DNA of 64,000 bases from Williamsia sp. 1138. Lineage in GTDB: Bacteria; Actinomycetota; Actinomycetes; Mycobacteriales; Mycobacteriaceae. The stretch lies in the NCBI RefSeq assembly GCF_002095435.2, contig NZ_MJEJ02000024.1, positions 1-64,000 on the forward strand, given 5' to 3'. The notes beneath the pieces are model-generated. The model did not search any database. It saw nothing but the letters and a program-made list of their open reading frames with translations, and was not told the origin of the DNA. Shown here piece after piece: positions 37,367 to 44,986 of the stretch; within the stretch, counting starts at the first letter, position 1; every line of letters starts with the position of its first letter. A program made the position numbers and the translations under genes.

Positions 37367-37981
37367 TCAGCGCCTACCCCGGTGGCTCCGCCGGCGCACC
37401 AGATAGATCACCACAGCACAGATCAGCACCAGTCCGACGCTGAGAATCGGTATCTGCCGCGACGGCTCGGGTACCGGCGTGGGTGCGGTGCGCTTGAGGG
37501 CGGTGAACCGTGCAGCGTGCTCCTCGGCGCCTGTGGGGGTGGGGGTGACGGACCCGGGTGTCGAAGAGGTGGCCGGCGGCGGGGGCGCGGGCGCCACTGT
37601 CTGGGCGGGCGTCGACTTGGGCGGTGCGGTGTTACCCGGTTTGGCGGGGCCCTTCTTCGCCGGCGGCTTCCGTGGCGCGGATTTCGCGGCGGCAGACCGG
37701 GCGGCAGGCACCGAGTCGGTGGTGGGTCCGGACGCCTTCTTGGGTGGGGCCTTCTTCGCCGGAACTTTCTTGGCAGCAGCCTTTTTCGCGGGTGCCTTCT
37801 TTGCCGGTGCCTTCTTTGCGGGGGTCTCTTTGGCCGGCGCCTTCTTCGCGGCAGTGGCCTTCTTCACCGGCGCAGTCTTCTTGGCGGCCGCCTTTTTTGC
37901 GGGTGCCTTTTTCGCCGGTGGGGTCCCGGGCCTGTCAGAAGAAGGCTGGTCGGCGGAGGAATTCGGATCCAGGTCGGCCAT
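37367..37981 (-). CDS. Histone H1-like Lys/Ala/Pro-rich protein with C-terminal membrane helix
   Basis: 204 residues. After an acidic N terminus (MADLDPNSSADQPSSD) comes about 75 residues of AKKAPAKK-type repeats, the histone H1-like pattern known from actinobacterial nucleoid proteins (HU tail, Lsr2 partners). A Pro/Thr-rich spacer follows, then one hydrophobic helix (ILSVGLVLICAVVIYLV) and a basic end RRRSHRGRR. The start at 37981 follows GAAGGAG at 11 bases. The protein could tether DNA to the membrane, or carry a basic cell-wall-facing domain if the topology is reversed; the positive-inside rule at the C terminus cannot decide alone. Same strand as the copper genes. Confidence 0.7.
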   Translation of the reverse strand: MADLDPNSSADQPSSDRPGTPPAKKAPAKKAAAKKTAPVKKATAAKKAPAKETPAKKAPAKKAPAKKAAAKKVPAKKAPPKKASGPTTDSVPAARSAAAKSAPRKPPAKKGPAKPGNTAPPKSTPAQTVAPAPPPPATSSTPGSVTPTPTGAEEHAARFTALKRTAPTPVPEPSRQIPILSVGLVLICAVVIYLVRRRSHRGRR

Positions 37982-38048
37982 GGAAGATTGCGCTCCTTCG
38001 CTCTCGGCTGCGTCCCTGTCAATCATGCCCGGTACCGACCGTGTCGGC

Positions 38049-38975
38049 TCAGTTGGGTGCGGTGGTTCCCAGGCCGGCGGCAAGGCCGATCACCACAGCC
38101 ATCAGCGTCACTTCGACGAGCGCGCGCTGCAGGGACACCTCTTCGCCGATGCGGTGCGCGCGCGCCGCGGGCAACCAGGTGGTGCGCTGACGGAAGGCAA
38201 CGACGATCAGGATCGCGAGGCCTGCGGATTTGGCCAACAGGACGCGGCCGTAGCCGGTGCCCGTCAGCTCACCGAGCGAGTCGAGTTCGAGAAACGCCGC
38301 CACGACGCCGGTGACGAACAGGACGAGGACGCACCACTGGGCGTATCCGGAGAACAGCGGCAAGCTCGTCGCCCAGCCCTTCCGGCCGCGCACGGTCAGG
38401 GCCAGCGCCGCCAACGCGCCGCACCACCACCCGGCCGCAAGAACGTGGACGGCGACGAGCACCGGACCGCCGGTCTGCTGACCGAGATGACCGGTGACGG
38501 GTCCGATCAGCAGTCCGAGGGCGGTCACCGCAGCGGCGGCCTCGGGAACCGCCATCGCCGGCCGGAACATCCAGACCACCGCGAACATTGCCACCAGCAG
38601 GGCGCATCCGGTGCCGATCAGGGCCGGTGTCGCCCCGCTCACCCGCACGAAGTCCGACAATCCGACCGCTCCGGGCGAGCGCCCGGTCCGCTCGGCGACC
38701 CCGAGCCAGGCGGCGACCAGCGCGGCCACGAACCAGACGCCGGCCACGATGGCGATCAACTGCAGCGCCCGCGGTTCGGTGGGTTCTCCGCCGAGCACCC
38801 GCAGGCTGGTCAGTCCCAGCACGGTGATGGCAGCGCAGATGGCCACCGCGCCGGCCGCGGCATCCATCTCGGGGCCGCCCGGGCGGGCGATCACCCAGCA
38901 CAATGCGACTCCGAGCCAGGCCGCGGGCACGGCACCGATCAACCATCCACGATGCGTCGTGCCCGCAGCCCGCAC
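38049..38975 (-). CDS. CopD-domain copper transport membrane protein
   Basis: 308 residues with eight or nine membrane helices and the CopD pattern: AVHVLAAGWWCGALAAL with the membrane His, and GYGRVLLAKSAGLAILI. CopD proteins move copper across the plasma membrane, usually inward, with periplasmic CopC. The GTG start at 38975 lies 3 bases past the CopC stop, so the order ycnI-copC-copD is an operon on the minus strand. The last helix ends near LGTTAPN. Confidence 0.87.
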   Translation of the reverse strand: MRAAGTTHRGWLIGAVPAAWLGVALCWVIARPGGPEMDAAAGAVAICAAITVLGLTSLRVLGGEPTEPRALQLIAIVAGVWFVAALVAAWLGVAERTGRSPGAVGLSDFVRVSGATPALIGTGCALLVAMFAVVWMFRPAMAVPEAAAAVTALGLLIGPVTGHLGQQTGGPVLVAVHVLAAGWWCGALAALALTVRGRKGWATSLPLFSGYAQWCVLVLFVTGVVAAFLELDSLGELTGTGYGRVLLAKSAGLAILIVVAFRQRTTWLPAARAHRIGEEVSLQRALVEVTLMAVVIGLAAGLGTTAPN

Positions 38976-38978
38976 GAC

Positions 38979-39491
38979 CTACTTCCTGCGCTGCAGACGG
39001 AGAGCAACAGCCAGGCCGCCTCCGAACAAGATCACGGCGACGACGATGAACGGCCACACCGGGATGCCCGACGACGAGGATTCGTCGTCGTCGACGGAGG
39101 CGCCGGGAGTGCCTTGCCCGGCAGTCGTGAGGGTGAACGTGAGCTGACCCTCCACCGGATGTCCGTCCGCCGAGGTCACCCGATAGTTGATCAGGTACTC
39201 GCCCGCAGGCCCGAGCTCGCGCAACTGAGTGCTGACGGTGCGGCCCGTGACCGTGGGTTGGCCGTCCTGCCAATAGTTTCGATCCGGCCCCACCACGGTC
39301 AACGCCGGGAAGCTCTCTTGCAGCGGTTCGTTGAACGTGAGCGTCACCGTCGGAGGTCCCACGCTGACAGACGCCCCGTCGGCGGGGTCGGAGCCGACCA
39401 GCGCCGAGTGGGCCGACGCCGTCGGAGCGAACGCGAACGTCGTCAGCAATGCCAGTGCGATCGCGCCGATGGTCAGCGCCAACCGCCTCAC
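38979..39491 (-). CDS. CopC-domain copper-binding protein
   Basis: 170 residues. Signal peptide (MRRLALTIGAIALALLT) is cleaved after TASA, so the mature protein begins with HSALVGSDPADG, the N-terminal His that binds Cu(II). The beta-sandwich continues with LTFNEPL and YRVTSADGHPVEG, which holds the other copper ligands (Asp and His). An Asp/Ser-rich linker and a C-terminal membrane helix anchor the protein on the outside. The gene overlaps ycnI upstream by 4 bases and is followed by copD. Confidence 0.93.
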   Translation of the reverse strand: MRRLALTIGAIALALLTTFAFAPTASAHSALVGSDPADGASVSVGPPTVTLTFNEPLQESFPALTVVGPDRNYWQDGQPTVTGRTVSTQLRELGPAGEYLINYRVTSADGHPVEGQLTFTLTTAGQGTPGASVDDDESSSSGIPVWPFIVVAVILFGGGLAVALRLQRRK

Positions 39492-40186
39492 GAGCGCTTG
39501 CGGGCCAGCGCGCCGACCGCCACGCCGATGCCCAAGGCGCCCAATACGATTCCGGTACCGGCGAGCCAGCGCGCGGTGTTGTCCGTGCCCGACTCCGACG
39601 ACTCGGACGCGGTCTGGGTGTCCTCCTCATGGGTTGCGGTGTCGGCACCGTGTCCGTGTCCGTCGGCGGTCTTCGCGCCCAGTGTCACGGTCGGGGCAGG
39701 CTTGTCCGGCTCCGGTTGGCCTTCGACCGTCGGCTGGTCCCACGCCACCACTTCACCATCGGAATAGGTCTGCACGGCAGGCAATGTCATTGTTTCCTGC
39801 TCGGGCAGCGGTCCGCCGGAGAGCCGGAACTGAACGAACTCTCCCGGGTTGATGCCCGGGTTACCGGGTGCGGCCGTCCACGTCACGGAGGTGGCCTCCT
39901 CGGTGGCCGGATCCTTGGCGATCTCGGCGGTCCAGCCCGGCATCGGTTCGGTGCGTGCGGATTTGAGATTCGGCAAGGTCACCGCCACCTTCGTGGTGCT
40001 CGCGGTGTCCGACTCGTTGGGGACCCGGAAGGTGATGACGCCGTAGCCGCCCTGGGTGAGGTCGTCGCCGACCGCGGTGACATGTGCCGCTGCGACGCCG
40101 GCGCCGAGCAGGCTCAGACCACCGACCACGGTGGCGGCAGCGAGTGACGCGCCGAGGACGCGGGCGCGTCGTGAAAATGAAGACAT
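39488..40186 (-). CDS. YcnI-family (DUF1775) copper-associated membrane-anchored protein
   Basis: 232 residues. Signal peptide cleaved after GVAAA, leaving His as first mature residue (HVTAVGDDLTQGGYG); in YcnI this His binds Cu(II) with a conserved Trp, and GWTAE is present. A beta-sandwich DUF1775 domain runs to about residue 160. A His/Glu-rich linker (DGHGHGADTATHEED) could bind more metal, and a C-terminal helix anchors the protein. The ATG at 40186 was chosen over the open frame to 40309 because it begins the signal peptide. The first gene of a ycnI-copC-copD set. Confidence 0.92.
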   Translation of the reverse strand: MSSFSRRARVLGASLAAATVVGGLSLLGAGVAAAHVTAVGDDLTQGGYGVITFRVPNESDTASTTKVAVTLPNLKSARTEPMPGWTAEIAKDPATEEATSVTWTAAPGNPGINPGEFVQFRLSGGPLPEQETMTLPAVQTYSDGEVVAWDQPTVEGQPEPDKPAPTVTLGAKTADGHGHGADTATHEEDTQTASESSESGTDNTARWLAGTGIVLGALGIGVAVGALARKRS

Positions 40187-40259
40187 GATTGTTCCTGACT
40201 TGATATCGCAATGATTCCACCGCGCACGAGAGGCGGGTGGTGTGGGGAGGATGAGGCGG

Positions 40260-40706
40260 TCAGGCCGCCGGCGGACCGCGGAGTCCGACTCCGCCGGGTG
40301 CGAAGACACCGACGAGGGGTCGCCGTTGCGGAGCTGTCGCCGCCACGAATCGGGTGAGGTCGGGGATCGGGCCGGCGACCGAGAAGTGCAGGGTCCGGAT
40401 GACCGAGGTGATCACGGAGTGCAGCCTGCTCGACCCCGCGATCAATGCTGCACAGACGGGGATGGCGACGAGGTGCGTCGCAGCCATGGCCGCCGTCGAC
40501 GAATGCCCGTGGGCCATCGGGTCCGCGGTCAGGGACAGGACGGTATGACCCGCCAACTGGGCGCCGGTGAGCAAGGCGCCGAATGCCACGATCGAACCGA
40601 GCCGGCGGGAGAGGGCACCCGCGGCGATGCCGATCACCACGAGCAACACGAGCCCGGCCGAACCGGGCAGATGGCCGGACGCCGCACCGTGGGCGGCGAC
40701 CGCCAA
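40260..40706 (-). CDS. His-containing membrane protein upstream of the copper genes
   Basis: 148 residues from TTG 40706 with three or four hydrophobic helices and a MAHGHSSTAAMAATH segment between two of them, suggesting metal contact. It resembles uncharacterised actinobacterial membrane proteins placed next to YcnI/CopC genes. The frame carries hydrophobic residues upstream to at least 40742 (LIPLAVTLTAPALAV), but no ATG, GTG or TTG occurs there; a CTG at 40742 would overlap the stop of the preceding gene. The true start is therefore unresolved. The end lies 73 bases ahead of ycnI. Confidence 0.65.
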   Translation of the reverse strand: MAVAAHGAASGHLPGSAGLVLLVVIGIAAGALSRRLGSIVAFGALLTGAQLAGHTVLSLTADPMAHGHSSTAAMAATHLVAIPVCAALIAGSSRLHSVITSVIRTLHFSVAGPIPDLTRFVAATAPQRRPLVGVFAPGGVGLRGPPAA

Positions 40707-40738
40707 CGCCGGTGCGGTGAGAGTGACGGCCAGAGGGA

Positions 40739-41431
40739 TCAGGGACGGACTCCCAGCCGGGCCAGGAGGTCGGCGTCGATGGCGGCCAGTTCACGGCTGA
40801 TGGCTGCGTGCGCACTGCGCCGACGCGCCGCGGGCATGTGCTCGGCCGCCGCGACCGCGGTCGACAGATCCGACAACCGCTGCTCCATGATCGTGGTGAA
40901 CGTTTTCGTCTCGGCGTCCGAATGCTTGGCGGTGAGGGTGTGCAGCGACTCGCTCGCGCCCGAGATTCGCGCGGACAGGGCCGCGCCGTGTCCGCTGTAC
41001 CGGTTCAGTTCCGCGATGGGAACCCCGGCGCGGTCGGCCTGGACGCGGCTGATCTGTTCGCGGGCAGCCGTGCTCGCGCGGTAGGCGATGGGGACGAGAA
41101 CCGGGGACAGCACTTTCGCGACCTGCAGGTATCGCTTGACGCGGGCGGTGGAGAGCACCTTGCCGTCGGCAACGGCCTTGGCGTTGGCCTGCGCGATCTT
41201 CAAGTTCGTCTCGTTGGTCTTCGACAGGACCTTCGCGGCGTTCTTGTCCAGTTGGGCCTGAGCCTTGAACGACTTCTTCGCGAGCTTGCGCTGCTGCTTG
41301 CGCTCGGCTTTGGCGTCCTTGCGGCCGGACTTGTCCTCGAGCCGGGCCTCCAGTTTGGCCTTGGCCTTGAGAGCTTTCGCCTGCGCCTTGCGCTGGGCTC
41401 GGCTTGTGCGACCGGAACTGAACAGACCCAT
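40739..41431 (-). CDS. Coiled-coil Lys/Ala-rich protein (DUF6474-like)
   Basis: 230 residues. The N-terminal half is a long charged helix (RAQRKAQAKALKAKAKLEAR, then RKQQRKLAKKSFKAQAQLDKN). A short apolar region at about 125-145 (LQVAKVLSPVLVPIAYRAS) may touch the membrane, and the C-terminal half is helical with no motif. I associate it with the DUF6474 family of mycolic-acid actinobacteria, whose function is unknown. The start ATG 41431 (MGLFSSGRTS) is conserved-looking; the frame open to 41512 would add low-complexity residues. Divergent from the nuclease gene at 41562. Confidence 0.7.
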   Translation of the reverse strand: MGLFSSGRTSRAQRKAQAKALKAKAKLEARLEDKSGRKDAKAERKQQRKLAKKSFKAQAQLDKNAAKVLSKTNETNLKIAQANAKAVADGKVLSTARVKRYLQVAKVLSPVLVPIAYRASTAAREQISRVQADRAGVPIAELNRYSGHGAALSARISGASESLHTLTAKHSDAETKTFTTIMEQRLSDLSTAVAAAEHMPAARRRSAHAAISRELAAIDADLLARLGVRP

Positions 41432-41561
41432 GCGGTGCGACCCTCTCGCTTGTTTCGACCAAGCCCCGCCTGCGGCGGTGTGCGAATTGTCGTGCAGTTG
41501 CGGTACAAGCATTACATAGCGTGCTCACCGGAGTTGTAGGCCCGAGCGCACAAGACGGAGG

Positions 41562-43247
41562 ATGGTGTCGATGGCAACACGATCATCGGTGCCATCTGGC
41601 CCGACACACACAACTCTGCTGACGCCTCGTGACCTGAGCGGTTGCGAACATCGTCTTGCCCTGGACTCCAGGTTTCCCGCCACGGTTGCCGTCCCCGACG
41701 ACGCCGGGGTGGCCATGCGCAAAGAAGCGGCGGCCGACCACCGCAGCCGGGTCCGGGACATGCTCCACGCGCTGCACTCCGACGAACTCGCGGGGTGGGC
41801 CGACGCGTCCGCCGGCGGGCGGGCCTACCGGGTGCAGCAGACGATGGCGGCCATCTCCGCCGGTGCGCGCTGGATCTGGGGCGCCACCCTGCCCGACGAC
41901 GTCGAGGGTGGTCGCCGCGGGTGGGCGGAGTTGCTGATCCGGGTGGACGACACCCGGGGTGCCGAGGCCCACGAGGGCGCGGCGTACGTCCCGGTGAGCG
42001 TCGTCAACCACAAGGCGTCCGATCCGGGCTCGGGCGCCATCACCAGTCCGGTGTGGGCCTGGCAGCCGATGATCGACGAGACGCGAAAGGTGCGCGGCAA
42101 TTCCAGGGACACCACGCGGCTGGCCCAGCTCTACCGGATGTTGCAGTCGCTCGGTGTCGCCGGAGTCGGGTTGCTGCCCGCCGGGCCGGCGGGCGGCGTC
42201 ATCGGCCTCGACATCGACTGCATGGTGGTCCTCGACCTCACCGATGCCCTGATCCGCTACGACGCCTTGCTGGTCAGACGGCAGGGGATCGCAAACGGCG
42301 AGGTGCCGACGGCGCCGTCGCGGATCGGCGAGTGCCGCAGCTGCGCCTGGTGGACGAAGTGCGGACCGGAACTCGAGGCGGCCAGGGACGTCAGCCTCGT
42401 CGTCAACGGAAATCTGACCCAGCTGCTCGCGACCGTCGACGTACGGACCATCGACGAGCTGGCCGGCTACGAAGGGCCTGCACCCGAAGGGTGGCCGGGC
42501 AAGCTCGACGACGCGATCCTCATGGCGCGTGCCCGCCTGGCAGACGTGTCGCTGATCCGCCGGATGCCCGAGGTCGACGTCGTGCGCGCCGACGTGGAGG
42601 TCGATGTCGACATGGAGAGCTACCAGGACGACGGGGCGTATCTGTGGGGCACCCTGCTCACCGACAACACCGACCCGTCGCGACCGGTGATCTATCGCCC
42701 GTTCGTCACGTGGACGCCGTTGCCGACCCGCGACGAGGCCCGCTCGTTCGCCGAGTTCTGGACGTGGCTGATCGGTGAACGGGACCGCAGTCTTGCGGAA
42801 GGCAAGACGTTTGCGGCCTACTGCTATTCACAACAGGCCGAGAACCGGTGGTTGCTCGGCTCGGCGGACCGGTTCGTCGGTGAGCCGGGGGTCCCGACCC
42901 GCGACGAGGTGCTCGCGTTCATCAATTCACCCCAGTGGGTGGACATCTACGAGGCCGTCAACCGCAACTTCCTCAGCCCGCAGGGCAAAGGCCTCAAGAA
43001 GGTCGCTCCCCACGCCGGTTTTCACTGGCGCGACGACGAGGCCGGGGGCGAGGCGTCGATGCAGTGGTACCGCCGTGCGGTGGGCCTGGACGGTGATCAG
43101 ATCGATCACACCCAGCGAGCTCGATTGCTCGAGTACAACGAAGACGACGTCCAGGCCACGAAGGCCTTGCGTGAGTGGATGAGCGCAGGCGCCGCCGAAC
43201 AGGTCCCGTTGGGCACCGATCTGCCCGGTCCCACTGTGCGGCCGTAG
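41562..43247 (+). CDS. TM0106-family RecB-like nuclease with Fe-S-type cysteines and C-terminal RNase H-like domain
   Basis: 561 residues. The first ~280 form a PD-(D/E)XK-type module. CEHRLAL near residue 28 and the cluster CRSCAWWTKC near 256-265 give one distant and three close cysteines, as in the 4Fe-4S nucleases AddB and Cas4. The second half has an RNase_H_2-like region ending in LLEYNEDDVQATKALREW, the 3'-5' exonuclease-like C-terminal motif of this family. DNA end processing is expected, but the family has no settled role. ATG 41571 is an alternative start. It is monocistronic and converges on the Thr-rich protein gene across a palindromic element. Confidence 0.8.
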   Translation: MVSMATRSSVPSGPTHTTLLTPRDLSGCEHRLALDSRFPATVAVPDDAGVAMRKEAAADHRSRVRDMLHALHSDELAGWADASAGGRAYRVQQTMAAISAGARWIWGATLPDDVEGGRRGWAELLIRVDDTRGAEAHEGAAYVPVSVVNHKASDPGSGAITSPVWAWQPMIDETRKVRGNSRDTTRLAQLYRMLQSLGVAGVGLLPAGPAGGVIGLDIDCMVVLDLTDALIRYDALLVRRQGIANGEVPTAPSRIGECRSCAWWTKCGPELEAARDVSLVVNGNLTQLLATVDVRTIDELAGYEGPAPEGWPGKLDDAILMARARLADVSLIRRMPEVDVVRADVEVDVDMESYQDDGAYLWGTLLTDNTDPSRPVIYRPFVTWTPLPTRDEARSFAEFWTWLIGERDRSLAEGKTFAAYCYSQQAENRWLLGSADRFVGEPGVPTRDEVLAFINSPQWVDIYEAVNRNFLSPQGKGLKKVAPHAGFHWRDDEAGGEASMQWYRRAVGLDGDQIDHTQRARLLEYNEDDVQATKALREWMSAGAAEQVPLGTDLPGPTVRP

Positions 43248-43260
43248 ACCGGGCCCGCCG

Positions 43261-43329
43261 CAAACCCACGTTTTCCAGGCAAAAATCAGGTGCCGCAACA
43301 CCGGGGTCTGCCTGGAGTCAGTGGGTTTG
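43261..43329. terminator. Two-tier imperfect palindrome between convergent genes
   Basis: CAAACCCAC (43261-43269) pairs with GTGGGTTTG (43321-43329), and CCAGGCA (43275-43281) pairs with TGCCTGG (43309-43315). The two tiers are separated by 5 unpaired bases on each side, and a GGTG/CACC stem lies inside. The 69-nt element fills the gap between convergent stop codons exactly and probably terminates both transcripts. Confidence 0.65.
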
Positions 43330-44160
43330 TCAGCCGCGGAGGGATCCGCGCAGGGATTCGAGGAACGAGCCGCTGCCGAGCAACGCCAGGGCGCCGAGGG
43401 CGAGCAACCCGGCAGGGGCCAGGTCGCGTGCGGTGTCCGCGCCGGAACATCCGCCCGCCGAGTCCGTTCCGAGTAGACAACTGGCCGAGGCGGGGACCAG
43501 GGCTCCCGCGTCTGTGGCGACAGGCGGCTGAGCCGGACTCGCAGGCGTCGCGGCGGGATTCTGTGGAGCCTGGGGCGCCGGCGGCAGTGCGGGCGACGCG
43601 GTGACCTCGGGGACCTCGACAGTCGGCACCGGGATGATGGCGCCGCCGCTTCCGCCGGAACCCGTCCCCCCTCCACCACCCCCTGCGAGGCCGGGGGCCC
43701 GCTCGGGAGCGGATTGCGCGGGGGACTGTGGCTGCGGCTTCCCGTTCGAAGGCTTCTTGGTCGACACGGTGCCGGGTAAACGTGTGCCGGTGGATCTGGC
43801 CGTCGGGGTCGGCGCGGTGGATTTCTGGTGGGTGCCGTCCGAGCCACCACCGATGATCGGCGGGACGTTGGCCGAGGTTGTCGACGTCGTGGTGGTCGAG
43901 TCGCCCGTGGTCGACGTGCTCGTGGTGGTTGTCGTCGACTCGGTTGTTGTCGTTGTTGTTGTTGTCGTCGTCGTCGTTTCTGTTGCGGTCTCACTGGGGC
44001 CGTCACAGTGGTGATGGTGGTAATTGCCGGGATGACAGTGCGCCTGCGCAGGAGACGAGGTGGTCAGGACCAGTGCGATGCCCCCGGTCACCAGGGCGGC
44101 TGCGGCCGCGGCTGCCGACCATCGCAGGACACGGCCCCGCGGCGCACGGTGCTTCGACAT
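43330..44160 (-). CDS. Thr/Pro-rich cell-surface protein with His cluster
   Basis: 276 residues. Signal peptide (basic start, Ala-rich core, cleavage near PAQA, about residue 40). The mature N terminus is HCHPGNYHHHHCDG, a possible metal site with two Cys. It is followed by about 45 residues of nearly pure Thr/Ser, then Pro/Gly-rich linkers (GLAGGGGGGTGSGGSGG). A Cys pair and a C-terminal hydrophobic helix (GLLALGALALLG) are followed by basic residues. The layout is that of a wall-spanning or glycosylated stalk protein. The Thr tract is encoded by a GTT/GTC microsatellite on the plus strand (about 43930-43985), prone to length change. Confidence 0.72.
   Translation of the reverse strand: MSKHRAPRGRVLRWSAAAAAAALVTGGIALVLTTSSPAQAHCHPGNYHHHHCDGPSETATETTTTTTTTTTTTESTTTTTSTSTTGDSTTTTSTTSANVPPIIGGGSDGTHQKSTAPTPTARSTGTRLPGTVSTKKPSNGKPQPQSPAQSAPERAPGLAGGGGGGTGSGGSGGAIIPVPTVEVPEVTASPALPPAPQAPQNPAATPASPAQPPVATDAGALVPASASCLLGTDSAGGCSGADTARDLAPAGLLALGALALLGSGSFLESLRGSLRG
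43930..43985. repeat. Trinucleotide microsatellite (poly-Thr coding)
   Basis: On the plus strand the run is built of GTT and GTC units, encoding consecutive Thr codons (AAC/GAC phase read as ACA/ACG-type triplets on the minus strand) in the surface-protein gene. Such a tract can gain or lose repeat units in frame. Confidence 0.7.
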
Positions 44161-44174
44161 CGAACCTCCATGGG

Positions 44175-44213
44175 GTGAACAGCGCGTGACTCTTGAAATT
44201 TCGTGCTGTTCAC
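44175..44213. promoter_or_regulatory. 9-bp inverted repeat upstream of the Thr-rich protein
   Basis: GTGAACAGC (44175-44183) and GCTGTTCAC (44205-44213) are perfect inverted copies with 21 bases between, starting 15 bases ahead of the minus-strand start codon. The spacing of two helical turns suggests a dimeric regulator bound to one DNA face. The regulator is unknown. Confidence 0.5.
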
Positions 44214-44364
44214 GGTTTATTCAGGTGGGCCCGGTCAGCGTCGACCTGGAGTCCGAGAGCATTTGCATGCCATTGCGGGCAGCCTGCACCGCCTTGGCAG
44301 CAATATTTCGATAAGCTACCATATGGCAAACACGACGTGCGGAGTAGTGAATTTCTTACTTCTA

Positions 44365-44388
44365 GCCGGTCGCTGCGCAGCGACCGGC
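44365..44388. promoter_or_regulatory. 24-bp perfect palindrome in the leader of the HTH gene
   Basis: Bases 44365-44388 equal their own reverse complement (half-site GCCGGTCGCTGC). In RNA it folds into a very stable hairpin 42 bases before the HTH start. It could be an operator for the HTH protein or an attenuator. No T-run follows. Confidence 0.75.
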
Positions 44389-44411
44389 CCTCACTGGGAG
44401 GCACACCTGAG

Positions 44412-44429
44412 ATGCGCGTGGAGCGTTGA
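44412..44429 (+). CDS. Five-codon upstream frame touching the HTH start
   Basis: ATG-CGC-GTG-GAG-CGT-TGA is preceded by GGGAGG at about 13 bases, and its stop codon is immediately followed by the ATG of the HTH gene (TGAATG). Stop-start adjacency like this can couple translation. Whether the mini-frame is translated is unknown; it may be chance. Confidence 0.3.
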   Translation: MRVER

Positions 44430-44960
44430 ATGTCTGACAATGTGAACCCGGTGGATCCCGACACCACCTTCGATCCGGGCCTGTTCGCACGGCGACTGGA
44501 AGAGCTGTTCCGCACCGTCCCCGGCCCGAATGGACGGGCATACAGCGCCAAAGCGATCGCGAATCGGTCTACCGAGCTCGGATTCCGTCTCGGTGAGTCG
44601 TACTTGAGTCAGCTCCGGTCGGGCAAGGCGAAGTCACCGTCGTTCCGGACTGTCGAAGGCATTTCCGCAGCGTTCGGCGTCGACGTGCATTACTTTCTCG
44701 AGGACCGGGCGGCGCAGCGCACCCGCGATCAGATCGATCTGATGCGCTTGCAGGCCGACACCAGCGTGCAGCTGGCCGCCTTCCGGCTGGCCGGATTGTC
44801 CAGCGACTCGGTCACCGTCGTCAACGAGCTGATCAAGGTGCTCCGGGTGCAGCAAGGCCTACCCGCGGATCCCCCAGACCTCCTCAAGTCGTCAGAGCCA
44901 GAACTCGGTCACGGCCATTCCGGGCTGCGAGTGGTGGAGAGGCGAGAAGCAGCCGACTAG
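44430..44960 (+). CDS. XRE-type helix-turn-helix regulator (EspR/NsdB-like)
   Basis: 176 residues. The DNA-binding domain spans about residues 15-95: FARRLEELFRTV, KAIANRSTELGFRLGESYLSQLRSGKAKSP and FRTVEGISAAFGVDVHYFLED (read in parts), an XRE fold with a short insertion as in EspR. The C-terminal half is helical and probably dimerises. GGAG 6 bases before ATG 44430 supports the start. It is followed after 26 bases by an ImmA/IrrE peptidase gene and then a membrane protein, a gene order repeated in many actinobacteria. The peptidase likely cleaves or controls this regulator, by analogy with ImmA/ImmR. Confidence 0.85.
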   Translation: MSDNVNPVDPDTTFDPGLFARRLEELFRTVPGPNGRAYSAKAIANRSTELGFRLGESYLSQLRSGKAKSPSFRTVEGISAAFGVDVHYFLEDRAAQRTRDQIDLMRLQADTSVQLAAFRLAGLSSDSVTVVNELIKVLRVQQGLPADPPDLLKSSEPELGHGHSGLRVVERREAAD

Positions 44961-44986
44961 CACGTCAGGAACCGAAGGATGGTTTG

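Noticed and set aside
37740-37930. Tandem repeat array resembling a CRISPR or minisatellite
   Set aside because: Units are short, irregular, in frame and encode the AKKAPAKK protein repeats; no spacers.
37479-39767. 762-codon plus-strand frame opposite the H1-like, CopD and CopC genes
   Set aside because: It spans three well-supported minus-strand genes and has Phe/Ala repeats that are the reverse of the AKK repeats.
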